Positions 1 through 7,372 of a DNA stretch of 57,667 nucleotides are shown here, in pieces. The notes under the pieces are model-generated. The model was not told the origin of the DNA, did not search any database, and saw only the letters and a program-made list of their open reading frames with translations. Numbering within the stretch: position 1 is the first letter of the stretch; the number at the start of each line of letters is the position of its first letter. This DNA is from Myxococcales bacterium (GTDB lineage: Bacteria; Myxococcota; Polyangia; Nannocystales; Nannocystaceae): NCBI GenBank assembly GCA_016793465.1, contig JAEUJW010000084.1, forward strand, positions 1-57,667. The letters run 5' to 3'. The translations under genes and the position numbers were made by a program.

Positions 1-82
1 TGAACGGGACCACCCCGAGGCCACTCGCCCGCCACCTCTCGATCGTCTGCCTCGCCTGATTCTCGTCGCTGTCCTGAGCCAT
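1..82 (-). CDS. Partial gene, N-terminus only
   Basis: An ATG on the minus strand at 82 opens a frame that runs off the left edge after 27 codons, beginning MAQDSDENQARQTIERWRAS. The visible part is charged and then turns hydrophobic (GLGVVPF). It is too short to assign a family. It lies downstream of, and in the same direction as, the ferritin-domain remnant. It could equally be a chance frame in GC-rich DNA. Confidence 0.35.
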   Translation of the reverse strand, partial: MAQDSDENQARQTIERWRASGLGVVPF

Positions 83-114
83 AGCCCGAAGTCAGCCGCC
101 CGGGGTCCACGTCT

Positions 115-690
115 TCAAGATGGGTGGGCTCGGGGGCTTACGTGCAGCGAACGGAGCATCTTCGAGTACGTGTCGTTGAACGCGATGTTCGCCGCGTTGT
201 CCGCGGGCGCAGGGCCCGTGAGGGCGGCTTCCCGGGGGAAGCGGACGTCCTGGCCGACGTAGTCCCAGCCGGTCGGCGTCTCGACGACGGTCCGCCGCTT
301 TCGCAGCTCGCCGAAGACGTAATGGTGGGTCAGTTTTCCGTCGTAGTACGGCGTCGTGCTGAACCCTTCGCCCTCCTGGGCGATGTGGTCGAGTCCCTTC
401 AGCACGGCGTCCAGGTCCGCGAACTGCGGCGCCCGGGCGAACTGTCCGGTCATGGAGATCGCGGGATTGTTGCATTCGAACGCCGCCGCGACGGCGGCGT
501 AGAACCGGCCGATCGTCGGGAATGTCTCCTCCTCGAGCATGGCCGAAGGGATCGGGGTCTCGGGCTCCTCGATCGTCATGAACAGGTCGAGCTGGGAGTC
601 GGTCAGCGCACCCAGGGTGACCGTGAGCGTCGGGTGCACACCGCCGGGCAGGTGAGTCCCGGGGAGTGGACGCCGCGCGCTCGGCGGAAT
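115..690 (-). pseudogene. Truncated VioB-like ferritin-domain protein (iminophenyl-pyruvate dimer synthase family)
   Basis: The minus-strand frame carries features I associate with the ferritin-like domain found in VioB and related proteins: a LPGTHLPGGVHPTLTV stretch, then LTDSQLDLFMTIEEPE, then a helix resembling TIGRFYAAVAAAFE, and a C-terminal segment with TPTGWDYVGQDVRFP. In complete members the domain is preceded by roughly 90 residues with the first iron-binding helices (an ExxH-type region). Here the sequence before the LPGG segment is low-complexity and shows no such helices. I therefore read it as a 5'-truncated remnant. The frame itself stays open to about 852, so a short expressed protein starting at a GTG cannot be excluded. 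Confidence 0.55.
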
Positions 691-898
691 CGTCGTACAC
701 CCCGAGCGGGGGTCGGCCGCGGCGGGCCGCGAGTGTATGGTCAGCGTCAGGACATTCGGCCCGCCCGGCTGTCCAGATTCCTGGACGCCGCTGCGAGGCG
801 GGTGGACGCTGTGGGCCGGGGGCCCGGGCGAGCTGGATGCTGCGCGTCGCACCGCCCGCGACGTCGCGTCGCGCAGGTCAACCGCGGCCGGCCCGCGG

Positions 899-3112
899 TC
901 ACGCGCCGGCGCGGCGCAGCGACTCGACCACCCAGTTGACGTGGCGCCCGGGCACCACCCCCTGCGCGTGCTCGATCATGCACTCCGACTCGAGCACGCG
1001 GACGTGGTCGGCCAGGTTGGTCTGGAAGCGGCCGCCGCGGATCACGCTGCCGTCCGGCAGCAGCGCCCGGCCCTCGATGCGCATGCCGCCGAGCACCGCC
1101 AGCGAGGCCTGGCGCAGCAGCTCGTAGCGCTGCTCGGCGTGGGCCGCGTCGGCGGCGACCGCCACGATCAGCTTGCCGAACGTCGGGTCCTTGTTGACCA
1201 GCTTGTCCTTGACCTCGAACCCGCAGTCGAAGCGCACCGTCAGGTCGGCGATGCCGGCCACGCCGCGGGCCGCCAGCGCCGCGCGCACCTCGAGCGCGCT
1301 CGGCACGGCGATGACGTCGAACGCCCCCGCGTTGGGCACGAACAGCCCGAGCTGGCCGTCGCGCGAGTCCTTGATGTCGGCGCGCCACGACTCGGCGTTG
1401 ACGCGGAACTCGCGGGCCACGTGCGTGTGCACGATGTCCTCCTGGGCGAACTCCAGCGGCGCGCCGTTGGCGACCGCCAGCTGCAGCGCGACCAGGTCGA
1501 GCGGCGCGAGCCCGGCGGGCGTGCGGATGCGGTGGGCCTCCTCGCTGACGGGGTGCTCGACCTGGATGCGGGTGTTCATCTCGAGCAGGAAGAAGTGGCC
1601 GTCCTTGAACATCAGCTCGACGGTGCAGGCGCCGGTGTAGCCGACGGCGTCGGCGATGCGCACGGCGACCGCGCAGATGCGCTCGGCGAGGCCGGGGTAG
1701 GCGCGCAGCAGGGCGGGCGGGGCCTCCTCCTGGATCTTCTGGCTGGCGCGCTGCTCGCTGCAGTCGCGCATGCCGAAGTGGCGGGTGTTGCCGTAGCGGT
1801 CGCGCAGCACCTGGACCTCGAGGTGCACGGTCTCTGGGATGTTCTGCTCGAACATCACGCCGTGGTCCCAGCCGTTGGCGGCGATCTCTCCGAGCACCCT
1901 GGCGACCGCGGCCTCGACGCCGGCCTCCGAGGGCACGACCGCCTGCCCGCGCCCGCCGCCGCCGTTGGCGGCCTTCAGGCGCCCGGGGAAGCGGAAGCGG
2001 CCCTCCGCGTGGCCGGCCCGGATGGCGGCGATGATGGCGGCCGGGGCCCCGGCGTCGATGACGATGCCGGGGACCACCGCCTGCTCGTCGATCGACTGGG
2101 CGAGCAGGCGGAACTTGCGCTTGTCGCCGGCGCTCTCGACGACGTCCTGCGGCGGCCCGACGAACACGATGCCGCTGCGGCGGAAGCACTCGATGGCGGC
2201 GGTGCTCTCGGCGAGCGGGCCGTAGCCGGGGTAGAGCGCCGAGCGGGCCAGCTCGGCCTCGGCGCGCTCGCCGAAGCGCTCGGCGTAGGCCGCGAGCAGC
2301 TTGCGGGCCATCTGCAGCGGGTTGGCGTAGCTCTCGCGGAAGTTGCCGGCGAGCGGCACGGCGAAGCCGCCGTGGCTGACGGCGAGGCGGACCTGCAGGG
2401 CGTCGGCGTCGTCCTGCGCGCTGTGCAGCACGACGGGGACCTTGCCGAGGGCGATCGCCTCGCGCACGGCGCGGACGCCCATCTCACCCTTGTCGGCGAC
2501 GATGACGTAGTGCAGCGCCGCCGCGCCGACGGTGGTCGCCGGGAAGCGCGTGAGGTCGTGGCTGGCGAGGTAGATCAGGTCGGCGGCCCGCGGCGCCTCG
2601 CGGTGCAGCGCCCCGGCCTCGGCGCGCAGGCGTTCGCGCAGGCGCGCGGCCAGGGAGGGCGCCGCGGCGACGGCGCAGAGGATCCGCAGGGCGCCGTCGG
2701 CGTACTCGACCGTGGTCTCGAGGGTGTCGGCCAGCGCGCGCAGGCTCTGGCCCTCGAGCTCGCGGGCGAGCTCGGCCTCGCCGGGCAGGCCGTCGCGCGT
2801 CGCGGCGACCCGGGCCGCCAGGGCCCGCACCTCGGCGGGGCCGTCGGGGGCGACGGCCGCGAGGGCCTGCTCCCAGGCGAAGAACCGCAGCCAGGTCGCG
2901 CCGTTGACGATGAAGTAGCGCAGCGCCATGAGCCGCTGGCCGAGCGCGCCGAGCGGCAGCGAGGCGAGCTCGCCGATACGCGCCCCGGGCACCACCAATG
3001 CGGCGAGGACTTCCTTGCACCCGACGTAGCCCTTGCCCGGCTTGACGATGGCCTGCATGGCCCGCTGGATGTCGGCTTCGACGGCCTGGCGATAGTGGAG
3101 TTGAGTCGACAC
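899..3112 (-). CDS. Biotin carboxylase-like ATP-grasp protein without biotinyl domain
   Basis: A 737-residue protein starting at ATG 3112. The first ~195 residues match no family I recognise. From about residue 220 it follows the biotin carboxylase fold: an N-terminal Rossmann-like part (VADKGEMGVRAVREAI, where the usual motif is ANRGEIA), the ATP-grasp glycine loop GGGGRG (usual GGGGKG), and the signature MNTRIQVEHPVSEE that lines the active site. The end resembles the carboxylase C-terminal domain. No biotin-attachment MKM motif and no carboxyltransferase domain are present here or in a neighbour, so it is not a complete acyl-CoA carboxylase. It could be the carboxylase subunit of a split enzyme or act on a non-biotin substrate. 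The Lys-to-Arg change in the glycine loop and the altered N-terminal motif argue for divergent chemistry. It is monocistronic in this window. Confidence 0.8.
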   Translation of the reverse strand: MSTQLHYRQAVEADIQRAMQAIVKPGKGYVGCKEVLAALVVPGARIGELASLPLGALGQRLMALRYFIVNGATWLRFFAWEQALAAVAPDGPAEVRALAARVAATRDGLPGEAELARELEGQSLRALADTLETTVEYADGALRILCAVAAAPSLAARLRERLRAEAGALHREAPRAADLIYLASHDLTRFPATTVGAAALHYVIVADKGEMGVRAVREAIALGKVPVVLHSAQDDADALQVRLAVSHGGFAVPLAGNFRESYANPLQMARKLLAAYAERFGERAEAELARSALYPGYGPLAESTAAIECFRRSGIVFVGPPQDVVESAGDKRKFRLLAQSIDEQAVVPGIVIDAGAPAAIIAAIRAGHAEGRFRFPGRLKAANGGGGRGQAVVPSEAGVEAAVARVLGEIAANGWDHGVMFEQNIPETVHLEVQVLRDRYGNTRHFGMRDCSEQRASQKIQEEAPPALLRAYPGLAERICAVAVRIADAVGYTGACTVELMFKDGHFFLLEMNTRIQVEHPVSEEAHRIRTPAGLAPLDLVALQLAVANGAPLEFAQEDIVHTHVAREFRVNAESWRADIKDSRDGQLGLFVPNAGAFDVIAVPSALEVRAALAARGVAGIADLTVRFDCGFEVKDKLVNKDPTFGKLIVAVAADAAHAEQRYELLRQASLAVLGGMRIEGRALLPDGSVIRGGRFQTNLADHVRVLESECMIEHAQGVVPGRHVNWVVESLRRAGA

Positions 3113-3189
3113 GGGGCGCGCAATCTATCCCACCCGCCCGGGGCTCGCCCAGCGCGGGTCCTGCCGGGGGCCGCCGCTGAACGGATTGG

Positions 3190-3300
3190 CAGCGCGCGGG
3201 GCGTCGCGCGTATCGGCCGCGTCGCGGGGGACGCGGGCGGGGTCGCGTCGAGGCGGGGACGCGGGAGGGGTCGCGTCGAGGCGGCTCCGCGGGGCGGGGG
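3190..3300. repeat. Short direct repeats outside the left inverted-repeat arm
   Basis: The motif GTCGCGTCGAGGCGG recurs here. In reverse complement it resembles CCGCTTCGACGCGAC of the 55-bp array at 4539-4725. The two outer flanks of the inverted-repeat element are therefore related as well, which extends the symmetry beyond the long arms. Confidence 0.5.
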
Positions 3301-3314
3301 AGGTTGTCGGCGGA

Positions 3315-3610
3315 CGACGGGCGGTGCCGACGAACGTGGGGCCCCCGTGACGCCGGTACCCCATGCCACGTGCTCGCCGCGGCGGTTCGACTCCGGACCC
3401 TCGCTGCGCAAAGCCCCCTGCCGAGGGGCCCCCTGGGCCGAGGCTTCGTGCCGCTGCGCGGGCCGGCGACGCGGCCAGGGGGACGGACCACGCGAGATCG
3501 TCGCGACGCGGCTGCGCGCGCTGTCATGGGGCCCCGCCCGGCTACGCCCCAGCGTCGGCACCGCTCGTCGTCCGAGCGGCATCGTCGGCGCCCCGCTCCT
3601 CGTTTCGCGG
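3315..3610. repeat. Left arm of a large imperfect inverted repeat
   Basis: About 295 bp that reappear in reverse complement at 4225-4520. Shared landmarks include GTGACGCCGGTACCCC, CACGTGCTCGCCGCGG, GGTTCGACTCCGGACCCTCG and TGTCATGGGGCCCCGCCC. Small differences are spread along the arm: single substitutions plus a few indels near the inner end. No credible protein is encoded; open frames in both arms are GC-driven and mirror each other. Confidence 0.85.
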
Positions 3611-3649
3611 GCATGTCCTCGCGGACGACGCCGACGGCAGGAGCGTGGT

Positions 3650-4080
3650 CCGACTCGCGCGCGCGACGATGGAACAGTGGAGCGTCGCGGGCTGTTGCGG
3701 CCGTCGATGCGTGTGTCCGGCGGAGGCGTTACGGGGTACGAGTGGTGACTCGAGCGGGCGACCGAGCGGGTCGTCTGCGGGCTGTTCGATCATTGATGTC
3801 TGTGCGTCCGGCGGAGGCGATGCGGGGTACGAGTGGTGCGACTCGAGCGGGCGACGGAGCGGGCGGTCTGCGGGCTATTGCGGCCGTCGATGCGTGTGCG
3901 TCCGGCGGAGGCGTTGCGGGGTACGAGTGGTGCGACTCGAGCGCGTGACGGAGGGGTGGTCTGCGGGCTATTGCGGCCGTCGATGCGTGTGCGTCCGGCG
4001 GAGGCGTTGCGGGGTACGAGTGGTGCGACTCGAGCGGGGCGTCCGCGGGCTGTTGCGGCCGCCGATGTGTGCGCGTCTCG
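3650..4080. repeat. Tandem array, unit about 93 bp, between the inverted-repeat arms
   Basis: The string GGGGTACGAGTGGTG starts at 3733, 3824, 3918 and 4011, giving spacings of 91, 94 and 93 bp. The rest of each unit, including GCTATTGCGGCCGTCGATGC and GCGTCCGGCGGAGGCG, is also shared. The copies differ mainly in a short variable stretch after the GACTCGAGCG landmark. Partial units lie at both ends. The array is too long-period and lacks distinct spacers, so it is not a CRISPR. Confidence 0.85.
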
Positions 4081-4224
4081 CATGCTATCGATACCGGATC
4101 GTCGCGCTCGTCTCGCGTCGCGGATGTCGATCACAGGCGGAGCATCCGCCACCCGCAGCGAGCCCTCGATCGAACGCTCGAGGCCGAGACGATTCGCCGT
4201 CACGATCTCCGGACGCGCGATGTC

Positions 4225-4520
4225 TCGCGCCGGGCGAAGAGCGGGGCCCCGACGATGCCGCTCGGGCGACGAGGTGGCCGACGCTGGGGCGTAGCCGGGC
4301 GGGGCCCCATGACAGCGCGCGCAGCCGCGTTGCGACGATCTCGCGCGGTCCGTCCCCCTGGCCGAGTCGCCGGCCCGCGCAGCGGCACGAAGCCTCGGCC
4401 CAGGGGGCCCGTGGGCAGGGGGCTTTGCGCAGCGAGGGTCCGGAGTCGAACCGCCGCGGCGAGCACGTGGCATGGGGTACCGGCGTCACGGGGGACCCAT
4501 GTTCGTCGGCCACCCCGTCG
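4225..4520. repeat. Right arm of the large imperfect inverted repeat
   Basis: Reverse-complement partner of 3315-3610. With the 93-bp tandem array between them the arms could form a very large hairpin, or mark a mobile or rearranged unit. No transposase-like gene lies between the arms, so if it moves it must do so in trans. Confidence 0.85.
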
Positions 4521-4538
4521 CCCGCCCACACCGCCGCG

Positions 4539-4725
4539 AGCCCCGCGGAGCCGCTTCGACGCGATCTGTCGCTCGGAGTCGAGATCCGTCCGCAGCCCCG
4601 CGGAGCCGCTTCGACGCGACCTGTCGCTCGGAGTCGAGATCCGTCCGCAGCCCCGCGGAGCCGCTTCGACGCGATCTGTCGCTCAGAGTCGAGATCGGTC
4701 CGCGGAGCCGCGTAGACGCGACCCG
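4539..4725. repeat. Tandem array, unit 55 bp, 3.4 copies
   Basis: The unit begins AGCCCCGCGGAGCCGCTTCG at 4539, 4594 and 4649, with a partial fourth copy from about 4701. Copies are nearly identical (C/T changes in GCGATCTG versus GCGACCTG). The array ends just before the stop codon of the lipoprotein gene on the minus strand (4737), so it forms the immediate 3' flank of that gene. Confidence 0.85.
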
Positions 4726-4736
4726 AGGGCGAGCGC

Positions 4737-5615
4737 TCAGGGGTCCGGAAACAGGGCCGGGTCGCGCGCGGTCTTGCAGATGTAGCCGCGCACGTAGGGG
4801 GCGTCGCACGCGATGTCGTTCCAGCCGAGCTCGTCGTCGTCGGGGTCGAGGGTCAGCTCGACGCAGGACGCGGGCGCGCAGCCGGGGTCGCCGCAGCTGC
4901 AGCTCGCGCCGGAGGGCTGGGTCTTGTTCCACTTGGTGTTGTCGACGGCGGAGCTGTCGGTCCAGCGCCAGGGGACCACGGGGTCGGGCTGGTCGCAGTC
5001 GGCGGCGTACGGGTCCTGCTTGCGCAGCCCGATCCACGCGTGCACGCCGCCCGGGTAGCCGCTGAGGTGTTCGTCGGCCAGGGTGGACACGACCGCGTGC
5101 TCCTCGCTCGAGTGCACGCTGACGAGGTCGACGGAGAACTTGGCGCTGAACGTGCGGCAGCGGTCGCGGGCCGCGTCCTGGCTGACCGGGGGGCCGTCCT
5201 GCGGCAGCGGGCAGGCCCAGTAGACGTACGCCTCGGTCAGGGTGAAGCGGCAGCCGTCGCACTTGGCGAGTTCGTCGTCGTCGCCGTTGCAGTTGTCGTC
5301 GCGGCCGTTGCAGATCTCCTCGGCGTCGGGGTGGATCGTGGGGTCGTCGTCGGCGCAGTCGCCGGGGCGGTCGACGTGGCCGGGGGGCGGGTCGCAGGTC
5401 ACGGGTTCGGCCGCGTCGTCGCCGAAGCCGTCGCGGTCGGCGTCGGGGAGCCACGCGCGGCCGGGCTGTCCGTCGGGACAGGTCACGCCGCCGCTGGTGG
5501 CGTGTCCGCTGCTGCCGTCGCCGGACTCGCCGGTGCTCTTGTAGGCCGGGTTCTCGGCGAGGAGGCAGCCGGCGAGCAGGGCTGCGGCGGCGGACGCCGG
5601 CGGACGGAGGTCCAT
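4737..5615 (-). CDS. Lipoprotein with MopE-type metal-binding repeat and C-type-lectin-like domain
   Basis: 292 residues from ATG 5615. The N-terminus (MDLRPPASAAAALLAGCLLA) has a short hydrophobic core and a lipobox-like LLAGC, so export and lipidation are likely. After a Ser/Gly-rich linker comes a segment DADRDGFGDD followed by CADDDPTIHPDAEEICNG and DDNCNGD, the acidic cysteine pattern of the putative metal-binding repeat named after MopE. The second half (about residues 135-285) has cysteine spacing and motifs of a C-type lectin-like domain: an AYVYWACPLPQ start, AWIGLRKQD, a WRWTDSS stretch and WNDIACDAPYVRGYIC at the end. This suggests a surface ligand-binding protein, possibly calcium-dependent. 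It lies 47 bp downstream of the next lipoprotein gene on the same strand. Confidence 0.8.
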   Translation of the reverse strand: MDLRPPASAAAALLAGCLLAENPAYKSTGESGDGSSGHATSGGVTCPDGQPGRAWLPDADRDGFGDDAAEPVTCDPPPGHVDRPGDCADDDPTIHPDAEEICNGRDDNCNGDDDELAKCDGCRFTLTEAYVYWACPLPQDGPPVSQDAARDRCRTFSAKFSVDLVSVHSSEEHAVVSTLADEHLSGYPGGVHAWIGLRKQDPYAADCDQPDPVVPWRWTDSSAVDNTKWNKTQPSGASCSCGDPGCAPASCVELTLDPDDDELGWNDIACDAPYVRGYICKTARDPALFPDP

Positions 5616-5662
5616 GGTCGGCAGAGGGTAATGCAGCGCCGCGCGCGGTGGCGCTCGGCGTC

Positions 5663-6565
5663 TCAGCGGTCGACGAGCTCGGGCGGCGGCGGCAGGTCGG
5701 CCACGAACTCGGTGTCGGCGAGCGGGCCGTCGAGCAGGCGGGCCATGCGCTCGGCGGCGTCGTGGTCGAGCTGGGTCTGGGCCTCGACGTAGCGGCCGTA
5801 CACCACGCGGGCCGCGAACTCGGGGTCGAGCGCGGCGAGGACCGCGGCGAAGCGCGGCTCGTGGGGGTGGATCCCCGGCGAGCAGGCGAACAGGCGCCCG
5901 TAGCCGAACGGCCAGGCCTCGGCGACGCCGCGGTCCTCGGTGAGCGCCGCCACCAGATCGAGCGACGCCGCGGCGCCCGGGCACGGGCTGCAGTCGGTCT
6001 CCATCAGCGCCACGCCGGCGAGGTGGCGCGTCGCCGGGTCCTCGTCGGCGGCGCGCAGGCGGCGGAGCTCGTTGGTGCGGTCGTCGCAGCGCCCGGGCTC
6101 GACGTCGGCCGGGCGCAGCACCGCCGGCGGAACGATCTGCAGGACCCGCAGGCGCAGCGCGTCGGCGGCGTCGGCGGGGCGCAGCGCGAGCGCCTCGCCG
6201 TGCGCCGGCAGCTGCAGCGTCACGTCGACCGGGCCGTCCTCGACCCACAGCAGGCCGAGCGCCGGGCCCTCGGCGGTGCGTCCGGCCAGCGCGACCACGC
6301 GGCCGCACGGCGTCGGCAGGGCGAAGCGGCCGGCGGCGTCGCTGTGGGTCGACACGCGGGCCGCGCGGTCGAGCGTGGTCGCGGCCACCTGCGTGAAGGG
6401 TCGCGGCGTCGCCTCATCGTCGACGAGCGTGCCGCGCACGCCGCAGCCCATGCCCTCGCCGGGGCCCGGGTCGCGGGCGGGCGTCGGCGCGGGCGCGGGC
6501 GTCGGCGCGGGGGGCAGCGCGCGGCAGGCCGCGAGGGCGAGGAGGAGTGCGAGGGCGGGGCGCAC
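5663..6565 (-). CDS. Secreted lipoprotein with carboxypeptidase-regulatory-like domain
   Basis: 300 residues when started at GTG 6565, which puts a lipoprotein signal (RPALALLLALAAC) at the N-terminus. Longer frames upstream only read the GC repeats at 6567-6720. After a Pro/Ala linker, GCGVRGTLVDD through VDVTLQLP (about residues 40-125) looks like an immunoglobulin-like carboxypeptidase regulatory domain, including the usual THSDAAGRFAL turn. The rest is Ala-rich and probably helical, with isolated cysteines (CDDRTNELRR, METDCSPCPG). I do not recognise this C-terminal part. It probably sits on the outer surface or in the periplasm. It may be co-transcribed with the gene upstream at 6713-7177. 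Confidence 0.65.
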   Translation of the reverse strand: MRPALALLLALAACRALPPAPTPAPAPTPARDPGPGEGMGCGVRGTLVDDEATPRPFTQVAATTLDRAARVSTHSDAAGRFALPTPCGRVVALAGRTAEGPALGLLWVEDGPVDVTLQLPAHGEALALRPADAADALRLRVLQIVPPAVLRPADVEPGRCDDRTNELRRLRAADEDPATRHLAGVALMETDCSPCPGAAASLDLVAALTEDRGVAEAWPFGYGRLFACSPGIHPHEPRFAAVLAALDPEFAARVVYGRYVEAQTQLDHDAAERMARLLDGPLADTEFVADLPPPPELVDR

Positions 6566-6566
6566 G

Positions 6567-6720
6567 GGCGGGGCTCCGGTCAGCGGGGCGAGGGTGGGGG
6601 CACGGGCGGGGCTCCGAGGAGCGGGGCGAGGGTGGGGGCACGGGCGGGGCTCCGAGGAGCGGGCGAGGGCGGGGCGCACGGGCGGGGCTCCGGCGCACGG
6701 GCGGGGCTCCGGTCAGCGGG
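6567..6720. repeat. GC-rich tandem repeats downstream of the CX3C lipoprotein gene
   Basis: Variants of GGGCGGGGCTCCG recur about five times with a period near 38 bp, first regular and then shortened. The array begins within the last codons of the minus-strand gene ending at 6713 and reaches to the GTG start of the next gene at 6565. Confidence 0.75.
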
Positions 6721-7177
6721 GCGCGGGGCGCACGCCCGGCGGCAGCTCGGTGCCGGGCGCGAGCTCGGTGCCGGGCACGACCTCGAGGGTCTGCTTGGGA
6801 GCCGGGGTCGCCTCGATCTCGGCGTCCTCGGAGCAGGTCAGCAGGCAGGTCGCGCGGTTGGTCTCGCTGAGCGTGCGGTCGTCCCAGCAGCCGACGAGGC
6901 AGCCGCGCAGGTGCTCGTAGGCGCGGCGGGCGGCCGGGTCCGCGGCGGCGCCGAGCGACAGCTCGGCCAGGTCGTCGCACTCGAGCTTGCAGGTCTCGCG
7001 GTTGGTCGCGCTCGTGCGGCTCGTGTAGCACTCGCCGTAGCACTTGCCGTAGGCGTCGATGCGGGCCGCGAGCGGGGTGGTGGCGGTGGTGGGCGTCGAC
7101 CACGGGTCGCAGGCCGCGGCGAGCAGGCAGGCGGCCGCGAGCGCGGCGCGGGGGGCGGTGAGGGTCGGCTTGGACAT
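6713..7177 (-). CDS. CX3C-rich lipoprotein, member of the sigma-54 regulon
   Basis: 154 residues from ATG 7177, preceded by a GGAG ribosome site. The signal peptide ends in a lipobox (CLLAAAC). The mature part holds two copies of a hairpin-like unit: KCYGEC, 12 residues, TCKLEC; then GCLVGC, 13 residues, TCLLTC. Both copies carry a TNRxTC stretch, so this is an internal duplication. Paired CX3C motifs on helices are typical of small disulfide-locked helical hairpins; they could also bind a metal or cofactor. A sigma-54 promoter (7209-7224) with an upstream motif at 7287-7299 places it under the same control as the ATPase and stress proteins. The Pro/Gly-rich C-terminus is probably disordered. 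Function unknown. Confidence 0.75.
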   Translation of the reverse strand: MSKPTLTAPRAALAAACLLAAACDPWSTPTTATTPLAARIDAYGKCYGECYTSRTSATNRETCKLECDDLAELSLGAAADPAARRAYEHLRGCLVGCWDDRTLSETNRATCLLTCSEDAEIEATPAPKQTLEVVPGTELAPGTELPPGVRPAPR

Positions 7178-7208
7178 GGCGGGCTCCGGGGAGGGCACGG
7201 GCCCGTAA

Positions 7209-7224
7209 GGCAAGCCACGTGCCA
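7209..7224 (-). promoter_or_regulatory. Sigma-54 promoter of the CX3C lipoprotein gene
   Basis: On the minus strand the sequence reads TGGCACGTGGCTTGCC, a full match to the -24/-12 consensus with exact GG-N10-GC spacing. It lies 33 nt before the start codon. Confidence 0.85.
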
Positions 7225-7286
7225 GGCCGGCGGCGAGTCGTCGCGCGCGCCGGGTGCGGGCCAGGGCGCCGCGTTCTGCGGGCACA

Positions 7287-7299
7287 TGCACGGATTGCC
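7287..7299. promoter_or_regulatory. Upstream activator motif (regulon copy 1)
   Basis: TGCACGGATTGCC, inside the longer string GCACATGCACGGATTGCC that also occurs, with one to two changes, upstream of the metallo-beta-lactamase gene (11286). It sits about 70 bp upstream of the -24 element. Confidence 0.65.
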
Positions 7300-7372
7300 G
7301 GGCGGCGCTCGTACGTTCGGCGTTGCGCGGAGGTCCCTCTCGAAGGCCCCGGGAGGCCGATCGCGGCGTGGG

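Noticed and set aside
737..3748. A 1003-codon plus-strand open frame opposite the biotin-carboxylase-like gene
   Set aside because: Its translation is the repetitive Gly/Ala/Arg/Asp text expected from the antisense of a GC-rich gene, while the minus strand has clear family motifs.
3650..4725. Tandem arrays considered as CRISPR
   Set aside because: Units are 93 and 55 bp and abut directly without unique spacers; no cas genes nearby.
3304..4785. Several overlapping open frames inside the inverted-repeat element
   Set aside because: They mirror each other across the two arms, are Arg/Pro-rich and have no ribosome sites, so they follow from the repeat and its GC content.
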